DNA from: an uncultured Bacilli bacterium
GTDB taxonomy: Bacteria; Bacillota_I; Bacilli_A; RF39; UBA660
Direction: 5' to 3'
DNA: 61,195 nucleotides
Assembly: GCA_934096075.1 (NCBI GenBank)
Contig: CAKOLN010000008.1
Location: 1-61,195, forward strand
Of the stretch, positions 27,812-36,628 are shown piece by piece (the first letter of the stretch is position 1; the number at the start of each line of letters is the position of its first letter). Below the pieces are notes generated by a model. That model had not been told where the DNA came from. It searched no databases and saw only the letters and a list, made by a program, of their open reading frames with translations. A program made the position numbers and the translations under genes.

Positions 27812-29152
27812 ATGGGAAAATACTTTGGAACAGATGGTTTTAGAGGCAATGCAAATGTGACTTTAACAGTTGAACATGCCTATAAAGTTGGTAGATATAT
27901 TGGTTATTATTTTGGTAAAGATAAAGAATATGCAAAAGTCGTTATAGGAAAAGATACTAGAAGAAGCAGTTATATGTTTGAATATGCTTTAGTAGCTGGC
28001 CTTACAGCCTCAGGAGCACATGTTAGTTTAATGCATGTTACAACAACTCCTAGTGTTGCTTATATAACTAGAACAGATGATTTTGATTGTGGAATTATGA
28101 TAAGTGCTTCGCATAATCCATATTATGATAACGGAATCAAATTGATAAATTCTAAAGGATATAAGATGGAAAAACAAGTAGAAGATCTTATAGAAAAATA
28201 TATTGATGGAAATATAGAAGAATTACCTTATGCAACAATGGAAAAAGTAGGCATTGCGACTGATTATAGTATGGGAAGGAATAGATATATAGGATATCTT
28301 ATGAGTATACCTACAAGAGCATTTAAAAACTATAAAATCGGTTTGGATTGCGCAAATGGAGCAAGTAGTGGAATTGCAAAATCAGTATTTGATGCACTAG
28401 GTGCTAAAACCTATGTTATAAATAACGAACCAAATGGAATAAACATCAATAACAATTGTGGTTCTACTCATATTGAAGGACTACAAAAATTAGTAACTGA
28501 AAATAAACTTGATATTGGATTTGCTTATGATGGTGATGCTGATAGATGCCTAGCAGTTGATTCAAATGGAAATGTTATAGATGGTGATTTAATAATTTAT
28601 TTATGTGGTAAATACCTTAAAGATAAAGGGCAATTAGATGGAAATAAAGTTGTTACTACTATAATGTCTAATATAGGATTATATAAAGCCTTAGATGAAA
28701 TCGGAATAGGCTATGAAAAAACACAAGTTGGAGATAAATATGTAAACGAAAATATGGTTACTAATGGCTATGTACTAGGTGGTGAACAATCTGGACACAT
28801 AATTTTTAGTAAATATGCAACTACTGGAGATGGAATATTAACATCACTTAAAATAATGGAAACAATCATAGAAAGTAAAAAGACTATTGATGAATTGTTA
28901 CTACCAATTAAAATATATCCACAAGTTTTAAAAAATGTACCAGTTACTGATAAACAGAAAGTATTAAATGATATGAATGTTAAAAACAAAATCAATGAAA
29001 TAGAAAATAAACTTGGGAATGATGGAAGAGTTTTAGTTAGACCAAGTGGAACTGAAATGATAATTAGGGTTATGGTAGAAGCTAAAACTGAAGAAGAATG
29101 TGAAAAGTATGTTAATCAAATTACTGATGAAATAACTAAAATAAATGCATAA
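27812..29152 (+). CDS. glmM: Phosphoglucosamine mutase
   Basis: 446 aa. Converts GlcN-6-P to GlcN-1-P for cell-wall precursors. It begins MGKYFGTDGFRG, and contains the phosphoserine loop ISASHNP, the metal site DGDADR and the C-terminal RPSGTE phosphate loop. It is 4 bp after the beta-helix gene. Confidence 0.96.
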   Translation: MGKYFGTDGFRGNANVTLTVEHAYKVGRYIGYYFGKDKEYAKVVIGKDTRRSSYMFEYALVAGLTASGAHVSLMHVTTTPSVAYITRTDDFDCGIMISASHNPYYDNGIKLINSKGYKMEKQVEDLIEKYIDGNIEELPYATMEKVGIATDYSMGRNRYIGYLMSIPTRAFKNYKIGLDCANGASSGIAKSVFDALGAKTYVINNEPNGININNNCGSTHIEGLQKLVTENKLDIGFAYDGDADRCLAVDSNGNVIDGDLIIYLCGKYLKDKGQLDGNKVVTTIMSNIGLYKALDEIGIGYEKTQVGDKYVNENMVTNGYVLGGEQSGHIIFSKYATTGDGILTSLKIMETIIESKKTIDELLLPIKIYPQVLKNVPVTDKQKVLNDMNVKNKINEIENKLGNDGRVLVRPSGTEMIIRVMVEAKTEEECEKYVNQITDEITKINA

Positions 29153-29168
29153 AATAGAATTAAACTAC

Positions 29169-29430
29169 TTGAACTTAAAAAATTAAAGTGATAAAATGTA
29201 ATAAATTGATGAGAAAGAGAAGTAAAGTTTATAACTATTTATAGAGAGTTAGTGGTTGGTGTAAACTAATAATAAATAAATTTGAATAACACTTTTGAAA
29301 GACTTTCTGAAATAACAGTAGGTAAGTACGTAATTAATGCGTTAAATAATAGAGTGGTCATAAGACAATGTGGGTGGTACCGCGGACATAAGAGTTAGTT
29401 CGTCCCTATGGGAAAATTAACTCTTTTTAT
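29169..29430 (+). promoter_or_regulatory. T-box riboswitch upstream of asnS (Asn specifier)
   Basis: Promoter TTGAAC (29169-29174)/17 bp/TAAAAT (29192-29197). The leader has the AGAGAGTTAGTGGTTGGTG stem-I element (from 29244), a probable specifier AAC at 29288-29290 within GAATAAC, and the T-box GGTGGTACCGCGG (29373-29385). The terminator is AGAGTTAGTT/AATTAACTCT (29391-29400/29415-29424) followed by T. Uncharged tRNA-Asn would allow read-through into asnS. Confidence 0.93.
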
Positions 29431-29448
29431 AATGGGAGGAATGATTAA

Positions 29449-30831
29449 ATGGATTACACATATTTAAAAGATTTATTTGACAAAAGTGATGAATATTTAG
29501 AAAGTGAAGTAACTTTGAAAGGATGGATTAGAAATCATAGAAAGCAATCTTGTTTTGGTTTTATATTCTTTTCTGATGGTACTTGCTTTAAACAATTGCA
29601 ACTTGTATATGAGGATTCGCTAGATGACTTTGAAAAAATACAAAAATATAGAGTAGGGAGTTCTATTGAGGTTAAAGGAATATTTACTCATTCAGAGGGT
29701 AAAGGTCAAGATTTTGAACTAAAAGTGAAAAACATAAAACTTTTAGGTGATTGTGATGAAGATTATCCTATACAACCAAAACCACATTCAATGGAATTCT
29801 TAAGAGAACAAGCTTATTTAAGATTTAGAACAAATACATTTCAAGCTGTATTTAGAGTAAGAAGTGTTGCTTCAATGGCTATACACAAATACTTTCAAGA
29901 TAGAGATTACATTTATGCTCATACACCAATATTTACAGCAAGTGATTGTGAAGGAGCTGGAGAAATGTTTCAAGTTACAACACAAAATCTTGATGAAATA
30001 GCATCTACTGGAAAAAATAAAATAGAAAAAGAATATTTTGGTAAAAAGGTAGGATTAACGGTATCAGGTCAATTTGAGGGAGAAACATTTGCACAAGCGT
30101 TCAGTAAAATATATACATTTGGTCCAACTTTTAGAGCCGATCCTTCGCATACACCATTACATGTTGCAGAATTTTGGCAAATAGAACCAGAAGTTGCATT
30201 TTGCGATTTAAAAGGTATCATGGATATATCTGAAGAACTAATGAAATATGTTATTAGGTATACAATGGAAAAATGTCCAGATGAAATAGATTTCTTTGAT
30301 AAATATATTGAAAAAGGTTTAAAAAACAAACTTCATACTGTCATAAATAGTGAATTTAAAAGAGTAACATATCAAGAATGCATAGAAATATTGAAGAATG
30401 CAAATGTTAAGTGGGAGTTTACCCCAGAGTATGGAGAAGATTTAGCAAAAGAACATGAAAGATATATAACTGAATATTTTAATTCACCAGTATTTATTAC
30501 ATACTGGCCACAAAAAGTCAAAAAATGCTTTTATATGAAGCAAATGGACGACGGAACAGTTGCAAATGCAGATTTAGAATTACCTGGTATCGGCGAAACA
30601 TATGGAATGAGTCAAAGAGAAGATGACTTTAAAAAATTAGAATCAAGAATCAAAGAATTAAACATGAATGCTGAAGAATACACATGGTACTTAAATTTAA
30701 GAAGATATGGTACTACAATTCATTCAGGATTTGGTATTGGTTTTGAAAGATTAATTATGTATATGACAGGTATGACCAATATTAGAGATGTAATACCTTT
30801 CCCAAGAACACCTGGAAATTGCTTATATTAA
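29449..30831 (+). CDS. asnS: Asparaginyl-tRNA synthetase (T-box controlled copy)
   Basis: 460 aa class IIb synthetase with an N-terminal OB-fold anticodon domain (VTLKGWIRNHRKQ) and catalytic core. Motif 2 reads FRADPSHTPLHVAEFW and motif 3 GFGIGFERL. The motif-2 loop differs from the common bacterial FRAENSNTSRH. The T-box identifies this as the housekeeping copy. A second, more canonical AsnRS lies at 36629. Confidence 0.95.
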   Translation: MDYTYLKDLFDKSDEYLESEVTLKGWIRNHRKQSCFGFIFFSDGTCFKQLQLVYEDSLDDFEKIQKYRVGSSIEVKGIFTHSEGKGQDFELKVKNIKLLGDCDEDYPIQPKPHSMEFLREQAYLRFRTNTFQAVFRVRSVASMAIHKYFQDRDYIYAHTPIFTASDCEGAGEMFQVTTQNLDEIASTGKNKIEKEYFGKKVGLTVSGQFEGETFAQAFSKIYTFGPTFRADPSHTPLHVAEFWQIEPEVAFCDLKGIMDISEELMKYVIRYTMEKCPDEIDFFDKYIEKGLKNKLHTVINSEFKRVTYQECIEILKNANVKWEFTPEYGEDLAKEHERYITEYFNSPVFITYWPQKVKKCFYMKQMDDGTVANADLELPGIGETYGMSQREDDFKKLESRIKELNMNAEEYTWYLNLRRYGTTIHSGFGIGFERLIMYMTGMTNIRDVIPFPRTPGNCLY

Positions 30832-30845
30832 AAATAATTTTACTA

Positions 30846-30873
30846 TTGTATTTTTTATAAAAAAGAGTAAAAT
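30846..30873 (+). promoter_or_regulatory. Promoter of RiPP-type cluster
   Basis: -35 TTGTAT (30846-30851), 16-bp spacer, -10 TAAAAT (30868-30873), ahead of the leader ORF and precursor gene. Confidence 0.5.
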
Positions 30874-30903
30874 AATAGGTAATTAATTTGAGAGGTGATT
30901 AAA

Positions 30904-31017
30904 ATGCTTATTAAATATTGTCATATTATTGGTTGTGAATTTTTAAATGTTTTAACATCTCTTGATTATGGTAGAAGACTACTTAAGCATTTTTGTGGTC
31001 TTCTTTTTTGTAGTTAA
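30904..31017 (+). CDS. 37-residue Cys-containing leader ORF overlapping an attenuator
   Basis: An ORF with GAGAGGTGAT upstream encodes MLIKYCHIIGCEF and ends FCGLLFCS, with four Cys in all. Its last third is the terminator hairpin AGAAGAC/GTCTTCT plus six T. Translation through the hairpin could influence read-through into the precursor gene, so a regulatory leader peptide is more likely than a functional product. It has no resemblance to the precursor at 31051. Confidence 0.45.
   Translation: MLIKYCHIIGCEFLNVLTSLDYGRRLLKHFCGLLFCS
30973..31009 (+). terminator. Attenuator/terminator before the RiPP precursor
   Basis: AGAAGAC (30973-30979) pairs with GTCTTCT (30998-31004), followed by T to 31009. 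It lies between the promoter and the precursor gene. Confidence 0.65.
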
Positions 31018-31050
31018 GTTTTCTTAATTATAAAAAAAGGAGGTGAAATA

Positions 31051-31128
31051 ATGACTGCAGACTTTGAAGTAATCGATGTAAGTGGTTGCATGAATTCATG
31101 GAGTGCAATTTCAATTGATGAAGACTAG
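31051..31128 (+). CDS. RiPP precursor peptide (25 aa)
   Basis: A strong ribosome site AGGAGGTGAAATA precedes an ORF for MTADFEVIDV followed by SGCMNSWSAISIDED. The acidic N-terminal half resembles a leader, and the C-terminal half with Cys13, Asn15 and Trp17 resembles a core. It is the first gene of a run of peptide-modifying enzymes (two radical SAM proteins, a PqqD-like protein, methyltransferase, peptidases), which supports the call. The modified residues are unknown. Confidence 0.75.
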   Translation: MTADFEVIDVSGCMNSWSAISIDED

Positions 31129-31140
31129 TTTATTAATAAT

Positions 31141-31172
31141 GTCCAACTAATGATTTAAGTCATTAGTTGGAC
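31141..31172 (+). promoter_or_regulatory. 13-bp hairpin between precursor and enzyme genes
   Basis: GTCCAACTAATGA and its exact complement are separated by six bases. No T run follows, so this is more likely an mRNA processing or stability element than a full terminator. It could keep precursor message abundant relative to enzyme message. Confidence 0.6.
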
Positions 31173-31197
31173 ATTATATAAAAAAAGAGGTGGTATT

Positions 31198-32088
31198 ATG
31201 GAGCAACTTAAATTTCCTCTTATGATTACATGGACTATAACAGATAATTGTAATCTGAGATGTAAACATTGCTTTAAAAAAGAATACAACAATGAATATT
31301 TAGATTTAAAAATAATAAAACAACTTATAAATTTGTTTAAGAAACATAATGTGTATGGCATAATTTTAACAGGTGGAGAACCTTTGACAAGTAAATATCT
31401 TTTTGACATTTTAAAAGAGATAAATCACCAAATCAAGGTTGGTATTGCTACCAATGGAGTTTTACTTGACAAAGAATTAATAACAAGATTAAAAAATTAT
31501 GGTGTGAAATCATTTCAGGTTAGTTTAGAAGGGACTACTAAAGAAATAAACGATTATATTCGTGGAGAAGGCGTTTACGAAAAAGTTTTAAAAAATATAA
31601 ATTTATTGTTAAAAGAAAATCTCGATGTAACAGTTGCAATGACAGTTAATAAATATAACTATGAAGATATAAAAAGTAATTCGTTAGATTTTGTAAAAGC
31701 AATTGGTGTTTCTAAGCTAAGATTGGAGTATTATATTCCCATTGATGAAAACAAAAAAGCGCTCAATCCTATAACCAACGAAATGATGGATGATTTATGT
31801 AAAGAATTACTAAACAAAAATACTGACATCATTTTACAATATCCTAATTTTGATAATAACGTTGGATGTGGAGCAGGAATCTTTAATTGTGTTATTAATA
31901 GTGATTTAAGTTTATCACCATGCGATTTATTAACTCATAAATTTAGATCGAAACAAATAAAGACTACTGAAGATTTTGAAAAAATATGGAATTGTGATAA
32001 GAGCTTTATTGAATGGAGAAAAATAATGAAATGCTATAATTGTAACAAAAAATATAAATGTGTAGCAATGGGTGAGAGAAATGAATAA
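31198..32088 (+). CDS. Radical SAM/SPASM peptide maturase
   Basis: 296 aa. The radical SAM cluster is CNLRCKHC (Cys18, 22, 25), followed by the SAM-binding GGEP near 59-62. The C-terminal SPASM-like region contains Cys224, Cys231, Cys242, Cys279, Cys282 and Cys288, suggesting auxiliary iron-sulphur clusters. Such enzymes install C-C, C-S or C-O links in ribosomal peptides. GAGGTGG precedes the ATG, and the second radical SAM gene overlaps by 8 bp. The bond formed is unknown. Confidence 0.88.
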   Translation: MEQLKFPLMITWTITDNCNLRCKHCFKKEYNNEYLDLKIIKQLINLFKKHNVYGIILTGGEPLTSKYLFDILKEINHQIKVGIATNGVLLDKELITRLKNYGVKSFQVSLEGTTKEINDYIRGEGVYEKVLKNINLLLKENLDVTVAMTVNKYNYEDIKSNSLDFVKAIGVSKLRLEYYIPIDENKKALNPITNEMMDDLCKELLNKNTDIILQYPNFDNNVGCGAGIFNCVINSDLSLSPCDLLTHKFRSKQIKTTEDFEKIWNCDKSFIEWRKIMKCYNCNKKYKCVAMGERNE

Positions 32089-32881
32089 ATTTCCTTTATG
32101 TGTTGTAATATATTTAACTAATTATTGTTATTTAAAATGTAATCATTGCTTTTTGAAACAATTAGGTATGTTGAATACTGAATATTTGGATGTTAAAATT
32201 GTAAAACGATTATTAAAAGAGTTAAAAGATAACAATGTTTTCTTGATTGCATACACAGGAGGAGATCCAATGATGCACCCTAATATCTTTGAAATTTTAA
32301 AAACAACAAAAGATTTAGGAATGCTTCCATTATTAGGAATATCAGGTGAAAATATAACTAATACAAATGCAAAAGAAATAAGTAATAGTGGAGTCAAATG
32401 CGTTCAAATTGGATTGAATGGGAGCAATTCGAAAATAAATGATTCTTATAGAAAGATTGGAAATTTTGAAAATGTTTGTGAATCAATAAAAAAACTTCAA
32501 AGCAACAATATAAATGTTAATTTGTCCTTCTGTTTAGATAAAAATAATTATTATAATTTAACAAGTATGTTAAATTTTGCAAAGAAAAATAATATTTATA
32601 AGGTAAAAATTGAATATTGGAAATGTCTTAATGAATCAAATGAAAATGAATTGAACAGCAGTGAAATGATTGAATGTGAAAAAGTGTGTATGGATTATAT
32701 GCAATTAAATAACAAACCGGACTGGATACAATATCCAAAGCGTAGCACAAATTTAAATAAAATCAGAAATAAAGCAGTAATTATAATGCCTAATGGCGAT
32801 GTTAAAAGAAATGAAATTGACCTTCCTATGGGAAATATAAAAAATGAAAAACTAAAAGAAATATTAATGAGAGGTGATTAA
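32081..32881 (+). CDS. Second radical SAM enzyme, no SPASM cysteines
   Basis: 266 aa. The CYLKCNHC cluster is at Cys16, 20 and 23, with GGDP as the SAM-binding motif. The C-terminus retains the shape of the SPASM junction (IIMPNGDVKRNEIDLPMGNI) but has lost the auxiliary cysteines. It is similar in its first half to the previous gene, so a duplication with divergence is likely. The start at 32081 has GGGTGAG upstream. Confidence 0.85.
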   Translation: MNKFPLCVVIYLTNYCYLKCNHCFLKQLGMLNTEYLDVKIVKRLLKELKDNNVFLIAYTGGDPMMHPNIFEILKTTKDLGMLPLLGISGENITNTNAKEISNSGVKCVQIGLNGSNSKINDSYRKIGNFENVCESIKKLQSNNINVNLSFCLDKNNYYNLTSMLNFAKKNNIYKVKIEYWKCLNESNENELNSSEMIECEKVCMDYMQLNNKPDWIQYPKRSTNLNKIRNKAVIIMPNGDVKRNEIDLPMGNIKNEKLKEILMRGD

Positions 32882-33658
32882 ATGAAAAATGATTATTTTT
32901 TTGAAAATTATAGAATGGCAGATTTTTACGATGATTATTACGGAAAAAATGTGGCAGACATTCCGTTTTGGATAAGTTGTACAAAAAACAGAAAAAAAAT
33001 ATTAGAAGTTGCTTGTGGCACAGGAAGAATAACTATACCACTAGTAAATTCTGGTAAAGATGTCTATGCATTAGATTATTCTGAAGCGATGCTAAATATT
33101 TTACAAGAAAAAATAGAAAATCTTAATATTGAAAAAGACAAAATTAAATTATTATGCCAAGATATGAGAAATATGAAAATTGATGAAAAATTTGATGTTA
33201 TTTTAATTACATCAAATTCAGTAAATCACTTAGAAAAAACTGAAGATTTTGAAAAAATGTTAGATTCAGCTAATTCTCTTTTATCAGAAGACGGTATATT
33301 AGTTTTTGATGCATTAAAACCTAAATTTAAATTTCTTACAAGAAATATGAATGAAAAATATGATGAAGAAGAATTTACATTATCAAAAACTGGTGAAAAA
33401 ATTACTGTATATGAAAACAGCAAATATAATCATGCAACACAAATAAATAATGTAAATTATTATTACACTAATAGTAAAAATGAAACAACAATTCTTAATA
33501 TTAAAGTTAGATTGTATTTTCCACAAGAATTGGACTATATAATTTCTAAGTCTAAATTTAAAATAAAAGAAAAATATGATTGGTATGATTGTAGAAAATT
33601 TGAAGGAAGAACCAATGAACAAATATTTATATTGGAAAAGAAAAAAAATAATTACTAA
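32882..33658 (+). CDS. SAM-dependent methyltransferase
   Basis: 258 aa class I methyltransferase. Motif I is EVACGTGRI (42-50), then YALDYSEAML and the post-motif DVILITSNSVNHL. It starts directly after the second radical SAM gene (GAGAGGTGAT upstream). Methylation of the peptide or its product is inferred from context. Confidence 0.85.
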   Translation: MKNDYFFENYRMADFYDDYYGKNVADIPFWISCTKNRKKILEVACGTGRITIPLVNSGKDVYALDYSEAMLNILQEKIENLNIEKDKIKLLCQDMRNMKIDEKFDVILITSNSVNHLEKTEDFEKMLDSANSLLSEDGILVFDALKPKFKFLTRNMNEKYDEEEFTLSKTGEKITVYENSKYNHATQINNVNYYYTNSKNETTILNIKVRLYFPQELDYIISKSKFKIKEKYDWYDCRKFEGRTNEQIFILEKKKNNY

Positions 33659-34037
33659 AATAGAATATTTTCAAAACAAGTTTAATTTTAAAATTCAATT
33701 TGTTGAATGTTTAAACGCTAATGGGTGCGTAATAAATTATGAAAAAAACTATTTTTTATTTATAAACAAAGAAACAAATGTTAACCTTTTACCATTAGTC
33801 ATTTTTCATGAAATAGGTCATATTAAACAGAATACAATTGTAAATGATCCTAAAAAGTATATTTACTTTAACGAAGTAAAAGCCAATTTATTTGCAATAA
33901 ATAATTTAAAATGTATATTTAATTTATTAACTTATTTAGAACTTATTATTTTAGCAATTTTTAGTGAAAAAAGGTTATACAAATTTTTTTTGAAAAGAAA
34001 CTATATAGGAGGAGAATTTTTATATGAACTTAATTAA
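33615..34037 (+). CDS. HExxH metallopeptidase (ImmA/IrrE-like)
   Basis: 140 aa. HEIGH at 65-69 and a downstream NEVKANLFA (Glu87) match the minimal zinc-peptidase pattern of ImmA/IrrE proteins. The start at 33615 (GGAAG upstream) gives a 44-bp overlap with the methyltransferase. In this cluster it may cleave the leader peptide; that is inference. Confidence 0.7.
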   Translation: MNKYLYWKRKKIITKIEYFQNKFNFKIQFVECLNANGCVINYEKNYFLFINKETNVNLLPLVIFHEIGHIKQNTIVNDPKKYIYFNEVKANLFAINNLKCIFNLLTYLELIILAIFSEKRLYKFFLKRNYIGGEFLYELN

Positions 34038-34284
34038 ATTAAATAAAAATATTATAATTAGAGAAGAAGACAAAATGATTTTTTCGGCTAATGATATGAA
34101 AATATATAAATTTAATAATAAAGGTTTTATTTTAATAAATGAAATAAAAAAGCATAATGAAATTTCGAAAAACGATTTATTTGAATTGATAAATACCATA
34201 GATAATTTTACAGATGAGGAATACGAAAATTTAATAAATAAAATGATTAAATATAATATTGTAAAATATGATGAACTTAAATAA
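34024..34284 (+). CDS. PqqD-like RiPP recognition element
   Basis: 86 aa with the size and order of PqqD-type proteins: an N-terminal beta part (IIIREEDKMIFSANDMKIYKF), then helices with EEYENLINKMIKYNIVK. Such proteins bind the leader and hand it to the radical SAM enzyme. GGAGGAG precedes the ATG, and it overlaps both neighbours. Confidence 0.7.
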   Translation: MNLIKLNKNIIIREEDKMIFSANDMKIYKFNNKGFILINEIKKHNEISKNDLFELINTIDNFTDEEYENLINKMIKYNIVKYDELK

Positions 34285-35632
34285 GATTGAACTAGAAGAT
34301 TTATTAAGTTTTTGTATAAATAATGGAGCTGAGTTTGCTCAAATATACTATATAAAAAAGACAAAATGCATTAATAAAATTGGTTTAAATGACAAAAAAG
34401 AAATGCTAGTAGAAGAAGGAATCAGTTTAAACTTTTTTATAGATAAAGTATCTTATCATATCTCATCGAGTGGTGCAAATATTAAATTATTAAAAAAGAA
34501 GGTAAAAAAATTTTTTCACAAAAAAAATAAAATATCAAATAATCATATTACTTTAAATAAATTATTAATATATGGAAAAAATAATGAATTAGAAAAATTT
34601 AATATTGATAATTTAAAAAATAGTATCAATGATTTCATTAAAGAAAAAGATAATAAAAAATTAAAAGCAAAAATAACACTAATTAGTGAAAAAGATGAAA
34701 TTTTAATTGCTAATTCTAATGGTAAGTATTTAAAAAAATTTGATTATTTATATAAAATTGATTTAATTGTTAAAATTGTTGAAAATAACAAAACTAGATA
34801 TAATTATTGTACAAAAGCAAGCACGATTAATATAAATAAGTTATGCAAAGTAAACTATAAAGAAATTTTAGATGAACTATATGATAAACTTATTAAAATC
34901 ACAGATGTAAATATTAATGATGCAACAATATCAAATATTATTATTGAAAAAGGAATAAGCGGAATGATTTTTCATGAAGCATGTGGACATGCATTAGAAT
35001 CTAGAGAAATTAATCTAAAAAAAAGTGTATTTAATAATTTAAGACAAGTTAAAAATCAAAAAATCACATTAGTAGATAATCCTGAATTATCCGAATTATT
35101 CGGGTCTTATATGGTTGATGATGAGGGAAATAGAGCTAACAAAAAAATCCTTATAGATAATGGAATTATAAAGAATTATCTTACCGAAAGTTTAGATGAA
35201 GTTATGGATTTTAGAAAATGTAACGGCTCTGCAAGAAGAGAAAATTATTATTTTCCGATATCAAGCAGAATGAGTAACACTTATATTGAAAAGGGTAAAG
35301 ATGTAAGTAATGAAATTATAAAAAAATTGAAATCAGCCATATATATAAAAAATATTGTTGGTGGAGTAGTTGATACTATTTCTGGAAATTTTAGTTTTAA
35401 TGTTATTGAAGCATATATAATAAAAAATGGGAAAATAGATTATACAAAAGTTATTGATAATATTAGCATAATTGGAAATACTTTAGATTTACTGAATAAC
35501 ACGGAAATGATTGGAAATGAAATAGAATTTATTCCAGGCTATTGTGGAAGCAAAGGCGGATTTATAAATACGACAGTTGGTGGGCCTTTAGTTATGATTA
35601 AAAAAATGCTGGTGGTAAAAAATGATAAATGA
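34268..35632 (+). CDS. TldD-like metallopeptidase
   Basis: 454 aa. The TldD zinc motif HEACGH is at 236-241. The late Cys426 in PGYCGSKGG (the third TldD ligand) and TTVGGPLVM complete the family signature. TldD acts with TldE on modified peptides such as microcin B17, threading unfolded substrates. The next gene is a diverged TldE. A second in-frame ATG at 34271 is an equally possible start. Confidence 0.88.
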   Translation: MMNLNKIELEDLLSFCINNGAEFAQIYYIKKTKCINKIGLNDKKEMLVEEGISLNFFIDKVSYHISSSGANIKLLKKKVKKFFHKKNKISNNHITLNKLLIYGKNNELEKFNIDNLKNSINDFIKEKDNKKLKAKITLISEKDEILIANSNGKYLKKFDYLYKIDLIVKIVENNKTRYNYCTKASTININKLCKVNYKEILDELYDKLIKITDVNINDATISNIIIEKGISGMIFHEACGHALESREINLKKSVFNNLRQVKNQKITLVDNPELSELFGSYMVDDEGNRANKKILIDNGIIKNYLTESLDEVMDFRKCNGSARRENYYFPISSRMSNTYIEKGKDVSNEIIKKLKSAIYIKNIVGGVVDTISGNFSFNVIEAYIIKNGKIDYTKVIDNISIIGNTLDLLNNTEMIGNEIEFIPGYCGSKGGFINTTVGGPLVMIKKMLVVKNDK

Positions 35633-36569
35633 AAAGAAGCTAATAAGAAAATTAGATCAAGAAATTATCAACGATTCAAATGAAATTAACTTTGTTAAAA
35701 ATGATATTTATACAATTACTAGTGCATTTAATAAAATAAATAGTTATCAAGAAAGCAAACAAATGAAAATTCTTGTATTAAATAAGACTAGTAGATATGA
35801 ACTTGATTGTAATATGTTTTGCAAAAATAACATAATAAAAGATTATATAATAAGAACGATATTATTTTTTTACATTAATTTTATCAATAAATATACAAAA
35901 AATCAAAATAACAAATTTGATATTTCGATTTCCTATAATTTTGTGTTAGACAAAAAATATAAAAGTTGTAAAACAAATATCTCAAATTTTTTTGAAATTA
36001 AAATATGTGGATATAACGATATTAAAAAAAATAGTCAACAATTCAACTATAAAACTAAAATAATTAATTTAAAATACTTGAAAGATCAAATAAAACAAAT
36101 AAATAATAATATTAATTTAAAAATAGATGAAAAAATAGAAAAAATTGCAACTACTAAAATTATATTAAATGCATTTTCTTTTGCACAATTATTAAGTTAC
36201 CAAATTAATTATATAAAAAAAATAGATAAACAACAATTTAATAATTTAAAGATTAAAAAAACAAAGAAAAAAATTAAATTTAATTGTAAAAATAAAAAAA
36301 CGAACTTATTTGATATGATGGAAGATGGGTACTATATCACTGAACTTTTTTTCTTACATGATATTAATTCACAACAATATGTAAAAGCCTTATGTAAAGG
36401 TGTACAAATACAAAATAGAAAAAGAATGAGTTATTTTTCTGGGAAGATTATTACAATTGACACAAAAAAACTATTAAATTCAGTTGTTTGTTCTTCAAAA
36501 AACAAAATAAATTACAATGATATAGAGGCTTATGATATATATGTAAATTATCAAGCAAGTTGTCATTGA
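35622..36569 (+). CDS. Diverged TldE/PmbA-like partner
   Basis: 315 aa, very Lys/Asn-rich. The C-terminal part DGYYITELFFLHDIN...ALCKGVQIQNRKR...GKIITIDTKKLLNSV keeps the layout of TldE. It lacks a metal motif, as expected for the non-catalytic subunit. It is shorter than usual TldE (~440 aa) and strongly diverged, so specialisation is likely. It overlaps tldD by 11 bp. Confidence 0.65.
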   Translation: MINEKKLIRKLDQEIINDSNEINFVKNDIYTITSAFNKINSYQESKQMKILVLNKTSRYELDCNMFCKNNIIKDYIIRTILFFYINFINKYTKNQNNKFDISISYNFVLDKKYKSCKTNISNFFEIKICGYNDIKKNSQQFNYKTKIINLKYLKDQIKQINNNINLKIDEKIEKIATTKIILNAFSFAQLLSYQINYIKKIDKQQFNNLKIKKTKKKIKFNCKNKKTNLFDMMEDGYYITELFFLHDINSQQYVKALCKGVQIQNRKRMSYFSGKIITIDTKKLLNSVVCSSKNKINYNDIEAYDIYVNYQASCH

Positions 36570-36594
36570 CAAAATTTATTTTGAGTGATAATAT
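36566..36594 (+). promoter_or_regulatory. Near-consensus promoter of second AsnRS
   Basis: -35 TTGACA (36566-36571), 17-bp spacer, -10 TAATAT (36589-36594). It overlaps the stop codon of the TldE-like gene. This lets the AsnRS be expressed independently of the peptide cluster. Confidence 0.8.
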
Positions 36595-36628
36595 AAGTCA
36601 TAAATTAAGATTTAAGGGAGGTTTTTAA

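Noticed and set aside
31141..31185. Strong intrinsic terminator between precursor and radical SAM genes
   Set aside because: The stem is perfect, but the following bases are ATTATATAAAAAA without a U run, so full termination is unlikely.
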